From Chryseobacterium luteum (GTDB taxonomy: Bacteria > Bacteroidota > Bacteroidia > Flavobacteriales > Weeksellaceae): DNA of 64,000 bases. Below, one piece after another: positions 43,664 through 52,658 of this stretch. The stretch lies in assembly GCF_000737785.1 (NCBI RefSeq), contig NZ_JPRO01000006.1, positions 54,982 to 118,981 on the forward strand, written 5' to 3'. Position 1 is the first letter of the stretch, and each line of letters opens with the position of its first letter. The notes below the pieces were generated by a model. It saw nothing but the letters and a program-made list of their open reading frames with translations, searched no databases and was not told the origin of the DNA. Position numbers and translations under genes: made by a program.

Positions 43664-44500
43664 ATGAATTTATTATACGTCAACTGGGATGTAAGTCCTG
43701 AAATCTTCAATATTTCCGGGTTTCCCCTAAAATATTACGGCATCCTGTTTCTTGCCGGACTCGTTTTATGCTATACCATCTTAAAGACCGTCTATAAAAA
43801 AGAAAATCTAAGCAGTCAGGCTCATGAAGCTCTTTTTTCTTATGCCTTCATCGGTATTCTCGTCGGCGCAAGATTAGGCCACTGCCTCTTCTATGATTTT
43901 GATTATTATTCACAGCATCCGATCGAGATATTCCTTCCCATCCAGAAAGGAGCCGACGGAGCTTATCATTTTTCAGGATATGCAGGCTTGGCTAGCCATG
44001 GCGGAGGAATCGGCCTTATTATCATGCTGCTGATCTATTCCAGGAAATTCTCAATTAAATTCATGACCGTCCTGGACATTGTCGCTATTGCAACCCCTTT
44101 AGCGGGAGCTTTTATCAGGCTGGGTAATCTGATGAACTCTGAAATTATAGGAACACCTTCCAATGCGCCGTGGGCATTTATATTCAGACAGGTAGATAAC
44201 ATTCCCAGGCATCCTGCCCAGCTGTATGAGGCCATCTGTTATCTGATGATCTTCCTTCTGGTGTATTTTATTTATACTAAAAATATCTTTAAGGTTGGAA
44301 AAGGCTTTTATTTCGGGATTACCACCCTGCTGATCTTTATTGTACGGTTTTTAGTCGAATTTATAAAGGTAGATCAGGTTGATTTTGAAAAGGGAATGAG
44401 CCTGAATATGGGACAAATTTTAAGCATCCCATTCCTGTTGCTGGGACTGTTTTTCATTATTAAAAGTATCCGGGACAAAAAGGAAATAAAAGTTTCATAA
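43664..44500 (+). CDS. lgt: Prolipoprotein diacylglyceryl transferase
   Basis: A 278-aa inner-membrane enzyme that transfers diacylglycerol from phosphatidylglycerol to the lipobox cysteine of prolipoproteins. About seven membrane helices. Family landmarks: FPLKYYGILFLAGLVLCY, GARLGHCLFYD (the conserved H), SHGGGIGLI, and PLAGAFIRLGNLMNSEIIGTPSNAPWAF (Lgt signature with R and N). PRHPAQLYEAICY completes the set. The start at 43664 is supported by a promoter box. Many lipoproteins in this window would be its substrates. Confidence 0.95.
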   Translation: MNLLYVNWDVSPEIFNISGFPLKYYGILFLAGLVLCYTILKTVYKKENLSSQAHEALFSYAFIGILVGARLGHCLFYDFDYYSQHPIEIFLPIQKGADGAYHFSGYAGLASHGGGIGLIIMLLIYSRKFSIKFMTVLDIVAIATPLAGAFIRLGNLMNSEIIGTPSNAPWAFIFRQVDNIPRHPAQLYEAICYLMIFLLVYFIYTKNIFKVGKGFYFGITTLLIFIVRFLVEFIKVDQVDFEKGMSLNMGQILSIPFLLLGLFFIIKSIRDKKEIKVS

Positions 44501-44520
44501 TCCTAAAAAATATTACTAAG

Positions 44521-44552
44521 AAACCTCTGGCATTACTTTCAGAGGTTTTTTT
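44521..44552 (+). terminator. Terminator of lgt
   Basis: AAACCTCTG pairs with CAGAGGTTTTTTT. Confidence 0.85.
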
Positions 44553-44934
44553 CCGGATATAATTCAACAAAAATTGGCTTAAGTGTATTAAGCATTGGGT
44601 TATTTTCTTATTCAAATCGTTATTTCGCATTCATATGTACAGTGTAAAATAAAAAATTTATATCCCACACGAAGCACTTATCCCACTACATACCAGCCGT
44701 ATACACTCTTCAACTGCCCTGAAATTCAGCTTTTATGTAAAAAAAATCCAGAATACGTGAGTTTTAGGCACAGCATTTGCAGAGATGATCACGTTATACA
44801 CCACTTCATTTTTATAATATATTATTTTCCACAATCCCCGGTTTACTGGGGATTTTTTCATTATTATCTCCGGATTGATAAATAATTTTTCACCAGGAAA
44901 ATACATTTTTGATAATCAGTGATTTAAAATAGGT
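44553..44934. other. Intergenic region upstream of the CSD gene
   Basis: About 380 bp with no convincing gene; a 96-codon frame at 44595-44885 is not supported by any recognisable feature. An AATCCCC...GGGGATT hairpin with a T run after it lies at about 44835-44862; it resembles the one at 40340-40356. Confidence 0.5.
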
Positions 44935-44960
44935 TTATTCAGTTTATTGTCGTATATTTG
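44935..44960 (+). promoter_or_regulatory. Promoter of the CSD protein gene
   Basis: TTATTCAGTTTATT (44935-44948), identical to the block at 41608-41621, then TATATTTG (44953-44960), an exact -7 box. Confidence 0.7.
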
Positions 44961-44964
44961 TGTA

Positions 44965-45205
44965 TTAATTAATAGGCCGCTGCCTTTGCCCTCTGTTACA
45001 GTATAGAAATTCTTTCTTTTCAGTTCCCGCTTTTTCAGATGCCTCATTTTTTAAAAACCACTTCTTTTACTGATGGACGCCCAAAACTATATGCTTTCGG
45101 TATTTCATTATAAAGAAGAACAGACGGACTACTGCAGGCTTTACATAGCTCATGGCAGATCAGATTAACAATATTACAATATAAAATTAAATACTAGAAT
45201 AATTT
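44965..45205 (+). promoter_or_regulatory. Long 5' leader of the CSD gene (cold-shock leader, copy B)
   Basis: About 240 nt of untranslated leader. 44974-45043 (AGGCCGCTGCCTTTGC ... TTTTTCAGATGCC) aligns with copy A before the helicase gene. Conserved pieces include AGGCC-n-CTGCCTTT, a CTGTnACAGT palindrome and GCTTTTTCAG. Conservation in otherwise unrelated untranslated regions points to function. Confidence 0.5.
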
Positions 45206-45634
45206 ATGGCAGACTCTTTTTCTAAAAAAGAAAATTTCAAGAAAAAAATTCAAAAGCAAAAAGAAAAAGCGCTGAGACGCGAAGATCGTAAAACGAACAA
45301 CAACAAAGGTGCGGATGATGTTTTCATGTATGTAGATGAATTCGGAAGACTTACCTCTACACCTCCTGAAGGCAGAGAAAGACAGGAAGTAAACATTGAT
45401 GAAATCCAGCTTGGTGCAGCTCCAATTATGGAGGAAGATGTAAGAAAGACAGGAATCATCACTTTCCACAGTGAGAAAGGCTATGGCTTCATTACTGAGG
45501 ACAACAGCAAGGAAAATGTTTTCTTTCATAACAACAGCTGTGCACACCTTGTAAAAAAGGGGAACAAGGTATCTTTCGAGAAAGAAAAATCTCCGAAAGG
45601 ATTCTCTGCGGTTAATATCCAATTGGTTAAATAA
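45206..45634 (+). CDS. Cold-shock-domain protein with basic N-terminal extension
   Basis: A 142-aa protein. The first 35 residues are a highly charged Lys/Glu helix (KKENFKKKIQKQKEKALRRED), the middle is a short linker, and residues 80-142 form a cold-shock domain: GIITFHSEKGYGFITEDNSKENVFFHNNS carries RNP1 (KGYGFIT) and a variant RNP2 (NVFFHNN). It probably binds RNA; the extension may contact the ribosome or RNA. Its leader is shared with the helicase gene, suggesting common cold regulation. Confidence 0.88.
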   Translation: MADSFSKKENFKKKIQKQKEKALRREDRKTNNNKGADDVFMYVDEFGRLTSTPPEGRERQEVNIDEIQLGAAPIMEEDVRKTGIITFHSEKGYGFITEDNSKENVFFHNNSCAHLVKKGNKVSFEKEKSPKGFSAVNIQLVK

Positions 45635-45677
45635 TTAACAGGTCTGCTTCATCATGCAGATTTTGTCAGACAATAAA

Positions 45678-45706
45678 AAAAAGCCGTTCTACAGAGCGGC
45701 TTTTAC
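45678..45706 (+). terminator. Terminator of the CSD gene
   Basis: AAAAGCCG-TTCT pairs with AGAG-CGGCTTTT around a short loop. Confidence 0.75.
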
Positions 45707-45858
45707 ATTTTCTTTACTAAATATTTTCTCTGATGCTGCATAACGGCGTCTAAATGTTTCGGTTTCTTTTACGAAACTTGAATGACTATTTCACCCAACA
45801 ACACCAGTGGAATTTCATAATCAATGTTGTTTTTCATTGGGATGAATATCTCTGTATA

Positions 45859-46501
45859 TTATTGGTAAATCCATATCAGAACTGGTTTCCCGGTCTTTTG
45901 GATCATAGGATCAATTTCTTTCATGGCATTGTTGGAAACGGTGGAACATCCCCAACCTTCCGGAGAACCTTTTGGAAAAACTTCATCATCACTCATCTGA
46001 TCCCACGAATGAAAAACTATACATCTTTTCAAAGCATTGCTGTTTGTTTTCTCCAGGCCATGCATCACATATTTAACATTAATTCCCCACTCGCTGTAAC
46101 CTCTTTCCAGCAGCTTATACTTCCCTAAAGATGAAAGATGGCTGTCTTCATTACTGAACTGCGGATTGTCTCTTGAACCATCTGAGCTCCATGGATTTGG
46201 ACCACAGCCATGTCCCACAAGATATTTTCTAACGACCTTTTTTGTTTTAAAATCCCAGACAAAAAACCTTTTAATCCCGGAGTGTAGGCTCATATCGATC
46301 AGGATACAAAATCTGTACTGAACTTTTTTGAAACACAGAATTTCAGAGCTTCTTCGGCCTTCGCTGCAATTTTAGACACATCCGCTTCCTGTCTTTTTTT
46401 TCTTTAACATCAAGGTTTGCTGTACTGAAATGATTTTCTTTGGATTTATTACTGCATGAAAACACAAGGTGAAGGACCAGAATAACTGCCAAAATCTTCA
46501 T
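45859..46501 (-). pseudogene. Murein L,D-transpeptidase-like lipoprotein gene with two frameshifts
   Basis: An ATG at 46501 starts a lipoprotein signal (MKILAVILVLHLVFSCSNKSKE). The frame breaks in the run of eight T at 46394-46401 (eight A on the coding strand; nine would restore it). It continues as ADVSKIAAKAEEALKFCVSKKFSTDF, then breaks again at the AAAA at 46308-46311 (one base short). The third piece (open to 45859, MSLHSGIKRFFVWDF ... HSWDQMSDDEVFPKGSPEGWGCSTVSN) matches the YkuD_2-type catalytic domain family with its H and GCSTV cysteine. The pieces joined in order make a full-length protein of about 210 aa. Both lesions are single-base losses in homopolymers, so either a real pseudogene or assembly errors. 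Confidence 0.7.
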
Positions 46502-46507
46502 TGAGAA

Positions 46508-47194
46508 TTATTTGTAATGTCTGAAAATTCCGAAATCAGAGGGTGTCCACAGTGCTGCTTTCTGTCCCGCAGCTTTCAGTGCATCATTGGCCCAGGTATT
46601 ACAGGTATTCAGGAAGCTGTATTTTCCTTTAGCATCGTAAAATGCATCATTGACGTCATATACAGCATTGGTAGGAATAAGGATAAAATTTCCGTTCTGG
46701 TCCCTGTCGAATTTATCTTCTACAAATTTCACCAGATTCTTATACTGATCCCTGCTGATCATGATCTTTTTGCAGTCATCCCCTTCTTTCATGGTTTTGT
46801 AATAGGAACAGTGCATCGCTGAGTCGCTGAGCCAGAATGCGGCTTTAAAAGCAGTGGAAAATTTCAGATCGGCCCAGGTAGGAGTATCCAGATAAAAGCC
46901 TTTATCTCCCCAGCCTATTCCTATATAAGTATAATCCGTACTTTTTGATTTGGTATTGGAAAACGGAACTTTTGCGCTCCAATCCTGAAGATCGTTTTTT
47001 ACAGGCATTACAATATCGGTATGCACGCCGTTGGTATAAATATAAATCGGGATATCTTTCGTCTGCCCGTCATTTTTTTCTGCAGAAACTTCTATAAGAG
47101 GCAGCAGAAGCCCCATCACAACATACAGAGCAACAATTCCCAAAATAATTCCGATGGCTTTCAGGACATACAGTAATATCATTTTTACACTCAT
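46508..47194 (-). CDS. DUF2459/TIGR02117 family membrane-anchored protein
   Basis: A 228-aa protein with one N-terminal helix (ILLYVLKAIGIILGIVALYVVMGLLLPLI). The rest matches the DUF2459 family: IYIYTNGVHTDIVMPV, YIGIGWGDKGFYLDTPTW, SDSAMHCSYY and FLNTCNTWANDALKAAG. The His, Cys and Asn positions recall papain-like NlpC/P60 permuted folds, but activity is undocumented. It starts 6 nt upstream of the transpeptidase-like pseudogene on the same strand, so both may once have acted together on the envelope. Confidence 0.82.
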   Translation of the reverse strand: MSVKMILLYVLKAIGIILGIVALYVVMGLLLPLIEVSAEKNDGQTKDIPIYIYTNGVHTDIVMPVKNDLQDWSAKVPFSNTKSKSTDYTYIGIGWGDKGFYLDTPTWADLKFSTAFKAAFWLSDSAMHCSYYKTMKEGDDCKKIMISRDQYKNLVKFVEDKFDRDQNGNFILIPTNAVYDVNDAFYDAKGKYSFLNTCNTWANDALKAAGQKAALWTPSDFGIFRHYK

Positions 47195-47283
47195 GATTAA
47201 TAAAATTTAATCTTCAATTTCCTGTAAAAGTATTTGTTTTAATCGGAAAAATGATTAAATTTAGTTACGAAATATTCACAAAT

Positions 47284-47364
47284 ATGCGTAAAAATACAAA
47301 ATCACAAAAAAGACTTAAAGTAAGAGTAAAAACAGCTCCAAAAAGAGTACAAAAAAAACGTTGA
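47284..47364 (+). CDS. Very small basic protein (26 aa)
   Basis: An ATG-started frame encodes a 26-aa peptide with 12 Lys/Arg and no acidic residue (MRKNTKSQKRLKVRVK...). Its TGA lies inside the first arm of a terminator hairpin, an arrangement that suggests a compact expressed gene. It could be a ribosome- or RNA-associated peptide. I recognise no family, so the call is weak. Confidence 0.4.
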   Translation: MRKNTKSQKRLKVRVKTAPKRVQKKR

Positions 47365-47401
47365 TTTTCTGTGGGACATTGGTCTCCTGAAAATCATTTT
47401 T
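47362..47401 (+). terminator. Terminator after the small basic gene
   Basis: TGATTTTC (47362-47369) pairs with GAAAATCA (47389-47396), and TTTT follows. Confidence 0.65.
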
Positions 47402-47543
47402 CTTTTTAGGAAAGTTTTCCAGAGATTCTTACTGAATCAAATCTTATCCTCCTTAAGGCTGACAGCTTAAGGGATGGCAGGTTATCCTCCCAAGTTTTGG
47501 AACCTAAATATTCCAGAGAAGGATTTGTCACCCAAAATTTCTC

Positions 47544-48497
47544 CTAAAGCTTATCTAAAGAACGTTCTAAAAATTCAATATTCCGCTTCAGGCCTGCAAA
47601 TTTAGTTCTCTTTACGGGAGATTTCCTGAAGATCTCGGAGAATATTTCCTGGGTAATTTCTTTCCACTCTTCCTTTTTAAAATTTTTCAGGGATTCATTC
47701 GGAGCAAACCTACTTTGAAGGTTGGGCGAAGAAAACCTGTTCCAGGGACATACATCCTGGCAGATATCGCACCCGAACATCCAGTCTTCCATTCTGTCTT
47801 GAAAATGATCCGGAATTTCACTTTTAAGCTCTATGGTTGCATAAGAGATGCAGCGGCTTCCGTCGATGATCTTATCTGAAACAATAGCATCCGTAGGGCA
47901 GGCATCTATACACTTCCTGCAGGTGCCGCAATGGTCTGTAGTGGCGTGGTCGGGAATTAATTCAAGATCGCAGATAATTTCCGCCAAAAAATAGAAGGAA
48001 CCATTCTGTTTTGTGATAAGGTTGGCATTTTTTCCTACCCATCCTATTCCTGACTTTCTGGCCCAGCTTCTTTCCAGAACGGGAGCAGAATCCACAAAAA
48101 CCCGGAATCCGAACTCTCCTATCTCCTGCTGAAGTTCTGAAACCATTTCGCGGAGAATTTCTTTTACCACTTCATGATAATCTTCTGCGTAGGCATATTT
48201 CGAGATCTTATAATTTTCCAAGGCAGAAATTTTTTCTTTTGGAAAGTAGTTGTAGGATAATGAAATAACGGACTTTGAGCCTTCTACAAGCAATCTGGGA
48301 TCTAATCTTTTGTCGAAATGGTTTTCCATGTATTTCATTTCCCCATGGAAATTATTTTTAAGCCATTTTTCAAGATTGGGGGCATCTTCTTCTAAAAATC
48401 CTGCCTTGGAGATACCGCAGCTCTGAAATCCAAATTGTTCTGCTTTGGACTTTATGAGTTGGGAATATTTTTCGGCACCGGCATTGAGGATTTCCAT
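47544..48497 (-). CDS. queG: Epoxyqueuosine reductase QueG
   Basis: A 317-aa cobalamin-dependent iron-sulfur enzyme that makes queuosine from epoxyqueuosine in tRNA, the last step of the pathway. N-terminal [11 protein letters not shown], the active-site region [26 protein letters not shown], and two [4Fe-4S] motifs [12 protein letters not shown] and CDICQDVCP with the partner Cys are all present. Length fits the shorter forms without HEAT repeats. A -7 box TAATTTTG (plus 48502-48509) ends 4 nt before the ATG, so the mRNA may be leaderless. Confidence 0.95.
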   Translation of the reverse strand: MEILNAGAEKYSQLIKSKAEQFGFQSCGISKAGFLEEDAPNLEKWLKNNFHGEMKYMENHFDKRLDPRLLVEGSKSVISLSYNYFPKEKISALENYKISKYAYAEDYHEVVKEILREMVSELQQEIGEFGFRVFVDSAPVLERSWARKSGIGWVGKNANLITKQNGSFYFLAEIICDLELIPDHATTDHCGTCRKCIDACPTDAIVSDKIIDGSRCISYATIELKSEIPDHFQDRMEDWMFGCDICQDVCPWNRFSSPNLQSRFAPNESLKNFKKEEWKEITQEIFSEIFRKSPVKRTKFAGLKRNIEFLERSLDKL

Positions 48498-48661
48498 TCT
48501 GCAAAATTAAGATTAATTTACGAATCTTACGTTTTGGATAAGAAATGAATAAGCCCTACGTTTTAAAGCATTTTTGCAGAAATTTAAGTTTTGATAAAGA
48601 GTTTTTTAAGAAAAAAATTGCGTATTTTCGTTCTTATTTTTAAATCTAAAATTAAACAGTT

Positions 48662-48961
48662 ATGTCTTTAATAGAAGTTATACAGTCAGGAAATTATGAA
48701 TTAATTGATGTCCGTGAGCCGATGGAGCTTGAAATGGACGGAAATATAGACGGGGCCAAAAACATTCCTCTGGGTGAAGTGGAGGACAGAAAAGAAGAAA
48801 TTTTATCTATTGAAAAGCCTGTAATCCTATTCTGCAGAAGCGGAAACAGAAGCGGAAAAGCATTGGAATATCTTAATGGCCAGGGCCTGAAGGACGGTTA
48901 CAACGGCGGAGGCTGGGCTGAACTGAAAGCAGTATTGGAATCAAATCAGGGAACTTTTTAA
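48662..48961 (+). CDS. Single-domain rhodanese-like protein
   Basis: A 99-aa cytoplasmic protein with the rhodanese fold: LIDVREPMELEMDG, AKNIPLGEV, and the active loop FCRSGNRSGKA with catalytic Cys near 59. It could act as a sulfur carrier or thiosulfate sulfurtransferase. A broken HD-hydrolase gene follows 26 nt later and may share the transcript. Confidence 0.88.
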   Translation: MSLIEVIQSGNYELIDVREPMELEMDGNIDGAKNIPLGEVEDRKEEILSIEKPVILFCRSGNRSGKALEYLNGQGLKDGYNGGGWAELKAVLESNQGTF

Positions 48962-48987
48962 AGTTCCTTTTTTTATCTCAATCCATC

Positions 48988-49606
48988 ATGAACCTGAAAG
49001 AGCAATTCACGGATCTCTGTCTCCTTTTCAACACAGGACAACAGTCTTATTGAAGGTCTGTGGCAGGAAATTGAAGCAAAATACTCAGAAAAGGGCAGAC
49101 ATTACCATGATCTTTTTCATCTTGAAAATATGTTTCTGGAACTGGAAGGTGTAAAACATGATATTGAAAATTTTTCAGCTATTTCGTTTTCTGTTTTTTA
49201 TCACGATATCATCTATGATTCTTCTTCAAAATCCAATGAAGAGAAAAGCGCTCTGTATGCTGCGGACCGGCTTAAAAAAATAGGGTTAGATCAGGATATG
49301 ATTTCAAAAACAGAGGCCCAGATCATAGCAACAAAATCCCACCAAAAGTCGGATGATACGGATACGGACTATCTTCTGGATGCGGATCTTTCTATCCTGG
49401 GAAAAGAACCTGCCATATATTTTGACTATACCCGGAAAATCAGGAAGGAGTATGCGTTATATCCGGACTTTCTCTACAAACCGGGAAGAAAAAAGGTTCT
49501 GAAGCATTTTTTGGAGCTTGAAAGTATTTTTAAAACCAGGCATTTCAGAGAGAAATATGAGCAGCAGGCCAAAGAGAATTTAACTGCAGAGCTTCAGCTT
49601 CTATAG
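48988..49606 (+). pseudogene. HD-superfamily phosphohydrolase-like gene with one frameshift
   Basis: An ATG at 48988 starts MNLKEQFTDLCLLFNTG and hits a stop after 21 codons. One frame over, the reading continues SLIEGLWQEIEAKYSEKGRHYHDLFHLENMF and stays open to 49606. The shift lies at about 49040-49050. The joined product (about 205 aa) fits a predicted metal-dependent HD hydrolase: HYHDLFHLENM supplies the first His, FYHDIIYD the HD pair, and LLDADLSILG the distal Asp. Starting only at ATG 49130 would lose the first His, so a single-base indel (or assembly error) is more likely than a short gene. Confidence 0.7.
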
Positions 49607-50184
49607 TAAGAAAGGAGATGCGGCAGAACCACATCTCCAACATCAAACCACTCATCCAAAACACAACTATCGATCATCAATTAAGAACAGGGGAATTCTT
49701 AATGATATGATTACAAGGGATTTTTCTCATCAATTTTTTATCATCTTCTGCATCATTGTCCGGTTTTCAAAAATAGAAAATAGAATATCACTTACCCGTG
49801 ATACCAGATGTATGTTTTGTGTAATTATCACTGAAAACACAGTGGAACAAAGCCCTAAGATTAAGAAAACAGCGGAGATAAAAAAGGTTAATGATTTCAA
49901 AATAATCACTTTAAAATTTATCAGGATTGTACATTTTTTATTTTTTTATTTTCGTTAAATATGAAGATATAAGAATAGAGCAATTGCCTAAATCAGATCA
50001 AAAATATCAGGAAAAAAATAAAACCGCAGCTTTAACGTTGTACATTCTTATACAATTCAGGCAATATTATACAATTTGTACACATAAGAGCAAAACCAGG
50101 TTGAATACAACAGGGAAAAGACATTAAAAATTTCACAACGGATGCTTTCCGGCACTGCTTAATCAACAGGGTTAAAAATAAAAA
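49607..50184. other. AT-rich intergenic region, no gene seen
   Basis: About 580 bp. Short frames at 49707-49958 and 49927-50127 have no recognisable features. I found no RNA gene or repeat. It may be a decayed small gene; there is no positive evidence. Confidence 0.5.
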
Positions 50185-50208
50185 AGCACCTTGAAAAATC
50201 AAGATGCT
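50185..50208 (-). terminator. Terminator of the hydrolase gene
   Basis: AGCACCTTGA pairs with TCAAGATGCT (one G-T pair); on the minus strand a T run follows. Confidence 0.75.
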
Positions 50209-50234
50209 CATATTGCGGTTATCCTTCCCAGCTG

Positions 50235-51002
50235 CTATAATTTTTTTATGAATTCTGATACTTTACCGATAACCAGCTCAGGAACTTCTTTATGCGGCGT
50301 ATGCCCTATTCCCGGGATAATATACTTTTCTGCCGTACCGCTTACCTGAGAAACTGTTCTTTCCACCTGTTCCAGCGTACCATATTCGTCAGCATCCCCC
50401 TGAATGAATAGTAAGGGGCAATGAATGTCTTTTAAAAGGTATTCGATGTTCCAGCTCCGGTAGTCTTCACGGGTCCAGGTTTCCGTCCAGGCTCTGAAAA
50501 GCATTTCCACCTTGTCTCCATGATATTTGGCAAGGCGCCCGGCAAGATTGGTGGTCTTGTAGGCATCCCATGCATCCCAGACTCCTTTTAATGTAAGATC
50601 TTCTACAAAAATATGTCCTGCTTCACAGATTACGGATTTTATCTTTTCAGGATATTTGGCTGCTGTAATAAGGGCTATGGTTCCTCCGTCGCTGTGACCA
50701 AATAAAACGGCATTATTGATGTTAAGTTCGGTCAGCAAATCATTCAGCAAGCCGGCTTCCTGTTCCATATAATTAACGGGTCTTTCGTGGGTAAGCATCG
50801 GGCCGGATTTTCCATAACCCAGCCTGTCGTACAACAGAATGTTACAGTGTGTAACTTCAGACAGTTTTTCCGGCAGATCTCTCCAGAGCTGCACACAGCC
50901 TAAGGAATCGTGGAGAAAAACGATAACGGGTTTTGCTTCTGAAATGTTGTTATGTGTTATGTAAAGTTTCTGTCCTCTTACCTCGATTATTCTCTCTTCC
51001 AT
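50235..51002 (-). CDS. Alpha/beta-fold hydrolase
   Basis: A 255-aa cytoplasmic hydrolase. Oxyanion region VFLHDSLGCVQLW, nucleophile elbow GHSDGG (Ser), an acidic residue in FIQGDADEY and catalytic His in IPGIGHTPHKE form a complete triad. The substrate is unknown; the closest look is to esterase/haloperoxidase-type members. It follows the nitronate monooxygenase-like gene by 12 nt and is probably co-transcribed. Confidence 0.85.
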   Translation of the reverse strand: MEERIIEVRGQKLYITHNNISEAKPVIVFLHDSLGCVQLWRDLPEKLSEVTHCNILLYDRLGYGKSGPMLTHERPVNYMEQEAGLLNDLLTELNINNAVLFGHSDGGTIALITAAKYPEKIKSVICEAGHIFVEDLTLKGVWDAWDAYKTTNLAGRLAKYHGDKVEMLFRAWTETWTREDYRSWNIEYLLKDIHCPLLFIQGDADEYGTLEQVERTVSQVSGTAEKYIIPGIGHTPHKEVPELVIGKVSEFIKKL

Positions 51003-51014
51003 GAATTCAGACTT

Positions 51015-52004
51015 CTATAAGCCGGGTACGCTTGCTTCTTCAAACTCCTTCAACAAATTACTGAAAACGGTTTCTACCGGTAATATATCATTGATCAGGG
51101 CTGAAACCTGTCCTATTTCCAGCTCGCCGTCTTCCATATCTCCTTCAAACATTCCACGTTTGGCTCTTGCACGCCCCAATGAAGCTATTAAAGCCTCTTT
51201 ATCTCTCCCTGACTGGTAAATCTCCTCGAGCTCACCAAAGAATTTGTTTTTCACCATCCTTACAGGTGCTAACTCTTTTAAGGTAAGGTGGGTGTCGCCT
51301 TCATTTAATTCTGTAATTTTCTTTTTCCAGTTTTCATGGGCACTTGCTTCAACAGTAGCGGCAAACCGGGAACCGATCTGTACCCCATCTGCCCCCAGGA
51401 TCATGGCAGCTTTCATCTGTGAACCCAGTGCAATACCTCCAGCGGCAATCAATGGTTTGGAGATATGTTTTTTCACATTCGGGATAAGACAGAAAGTAGT
51501 GGTCTCATCTCTTCCGTTGTGTCCTCCTGCTTCAAAGCCTTCCGCTACAACAGCATCTACTCCTGCTTCTTCACATTTTACTGCAAATTTGGTAGATGAA
51601 ACTACGTGGGCTACTTTTATTCCTTCTTTCTGAAGGGTTTCTGTATATGTTTTGGGATTTCCGGCGGAAGTAAAAACGATCTTTATCTTCTCTTCTATGA
51701 TGATCTGAATAATCTCTTCAAGGTTAGGATACAGCATGGGTACGTTAATACCAAAGGGTTTATCTGTAGCCATCTTACATTTCCTGATATTTTCTCTCAG
51801 GATATCCGGATACATGCTTCCTGCTCCTATAAGTCCCAATCCTCCACAGTTGGAAACCGCCGATGCCAGTTTCCATCCGGAATGCCAGATCATTCCGGCC
51901 TGAACGATAGGATATTGTATATTAAAAAGCTCTGTAATTCTATTTTGACCTGTCTTCATTTCGTGAAGTTTTTTTGCTGAATTGAAATCTATAAAATTGC
52001 TCAT
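51015..52004 (-). CDS. Nitronate monooxygenase-like FMN enzyme
   Basis: A 329-aa TIM-barrel flavoprotein of the 2-nitropropane dioxygenase family. Landmarks: NIQYPIVQAGMIW, NCGGLGLIGAGSM, FGINVPM, VVAEGFEAGGHNG (with the conserved His) and IAAGGIALGSQMKAAMILGADGVQIGSRF for phosphate binding. It may oxidise nitronates or serve another FMN-dependent reaction. The Met at 51959 (MKTGQNRITEL) is an alternative start closer to the family norm. It leads a two-gene unit with the alpha/beta hydrolase. Confidence 0.88.
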   Translation of the reverse strand: MSNFIDFNSAKKLHEMKTGQNRITELFNIQYPIVQAGMIWHSGWKLASAVSNCGGLGLIGAGSMYPDILRENIRKCKMATDKPFGINVPMLYPNLEEIIQIIIEEKIKIVFTSAGNPKTYTETLQKEGIKVAHVVSSTKFAVKCEEAGVDAVVAEGFEAGGHNGRDETTTFCLIPNVKKHISKPLIAAGGIALGSQMKAAMILGADGVQIGSRFAATVEASAHENWKKKITELNEGDTHLTLKELAPVRMVKNKFFGELEEIYQSGRDKEALIASLGRARAKRGMFEGDMEDGELEIGQVSALINDILPVETVFSNLLKEFEEASVPGL

Positions 52005-52076
52005 GCGTAAAAATACTAAAAACCGTTGTTTTTAATGAATAAAAAATTGTGTAAAATCGCTTTAAACAAAGGATTA

Positions 52077-52574
52077 CTAAGTTTTAAATATATCCAAAGT
52101 ATCATCAATAACAGGACTTATTTTTAAAAAATTCCAGGCCAAATCAATTATATCATTTTGAATGGTTTCGATATTCAAATTGATCCAGCCTTCCATTAAA
52201 ATTAACGGTCCAAAATGTACATCTGCATTTTCCCACTCTTTCTGATATTCAATAAATTTATTTCTGAATTTTTCGGCGAAGTTTCTGCTTGAAATTTTAT
52301 AGCCTTTCAGTTCACGAAGTTTTAAAGCATGAATATTATAATATAATTTTCCTTCTTTAATGGTTTTATCATTTACCCAAACCGAAAAAAATATTCTGCT
52401 TTTTGAATTTAATGGAGATTTAAAATCATTTGACCATTCAGGTTTATAAATTTTTAATGCAACGGATTCTAAAACTTCTTCAACGGATAATTTCAGACCA
52501 AGATCATCAAATTGCCTGAAGAAAATATCTTCTACCGCTTCTTGAAAATTTCTCTTGTAAAAATTATAATCCAT
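52077..52574 (-). CDS. Protein of unknown function (165 aa)
   Basis: A 165-aa soluble protein with mixed helix/strand composition and no motif I recognise. It begins MDYNFYKRNFQEAVEDIFFRQFDD and has two Trp-rich segments (FSVWVNDKTIKEGK, LMEGWINLN). It is somewhat more AT-rich than neighbours. A -7 box TATTTTTG on the minus strand (plus 52591-52598) lies 16 nt before the ATG, which supports the start and that the gene is expressed. Confidence 0.6.
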   Translation of the reverse strand: MDYNFYKRNFQEAVEDIFFRQFDDLGLKLSVEEVLESVALKIYKPEWSNDFKSPLNSKSRIFFSVWVNDKTIKEGKLYYNIHALKLRELKGYKISSRNFAEKFRNKFIEYQKEWENADVHFGPLILMEGWINLNIETIQNDIIDLAWNFLKISPVIDDTLDIFKT

Positions 52575-52623
52575 TCTTTATCGTTTTTACCAAAAATAAG
52601 AAGTTTTCTTAAATTTCAGACAT

Positions 52624-52656
52624 AAAAAAACCTCCAGAAATTCTGAAGGTTTTACT
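52624..52656 (-). terminator. Terminator of the SurA-like gene
   Basis: On the minus strand AAACCTTCAGAA pairs with TTCTGGAGGTTT (one mismatch), followed by T residues. Confidence 0.75.
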
Positions 52657-52658
52657 AT

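Noticed and set aside
44595..44885. 96-codon frame upstream of the CSD gene
   Set aside because: No recognisable features, and it runs through a terminator-like hairpin.
45194..45622. 142-codon minus-strand frame opposite the CSD gene
   Set aside because: Mirror of the CSD gene with an improbable Phe/Ser-rich composition.
49707..50127. Two short frames after the HD-hydrolase pseudogene
   Set aside because: Low-complexity AT-rich frames without any supporting signal.
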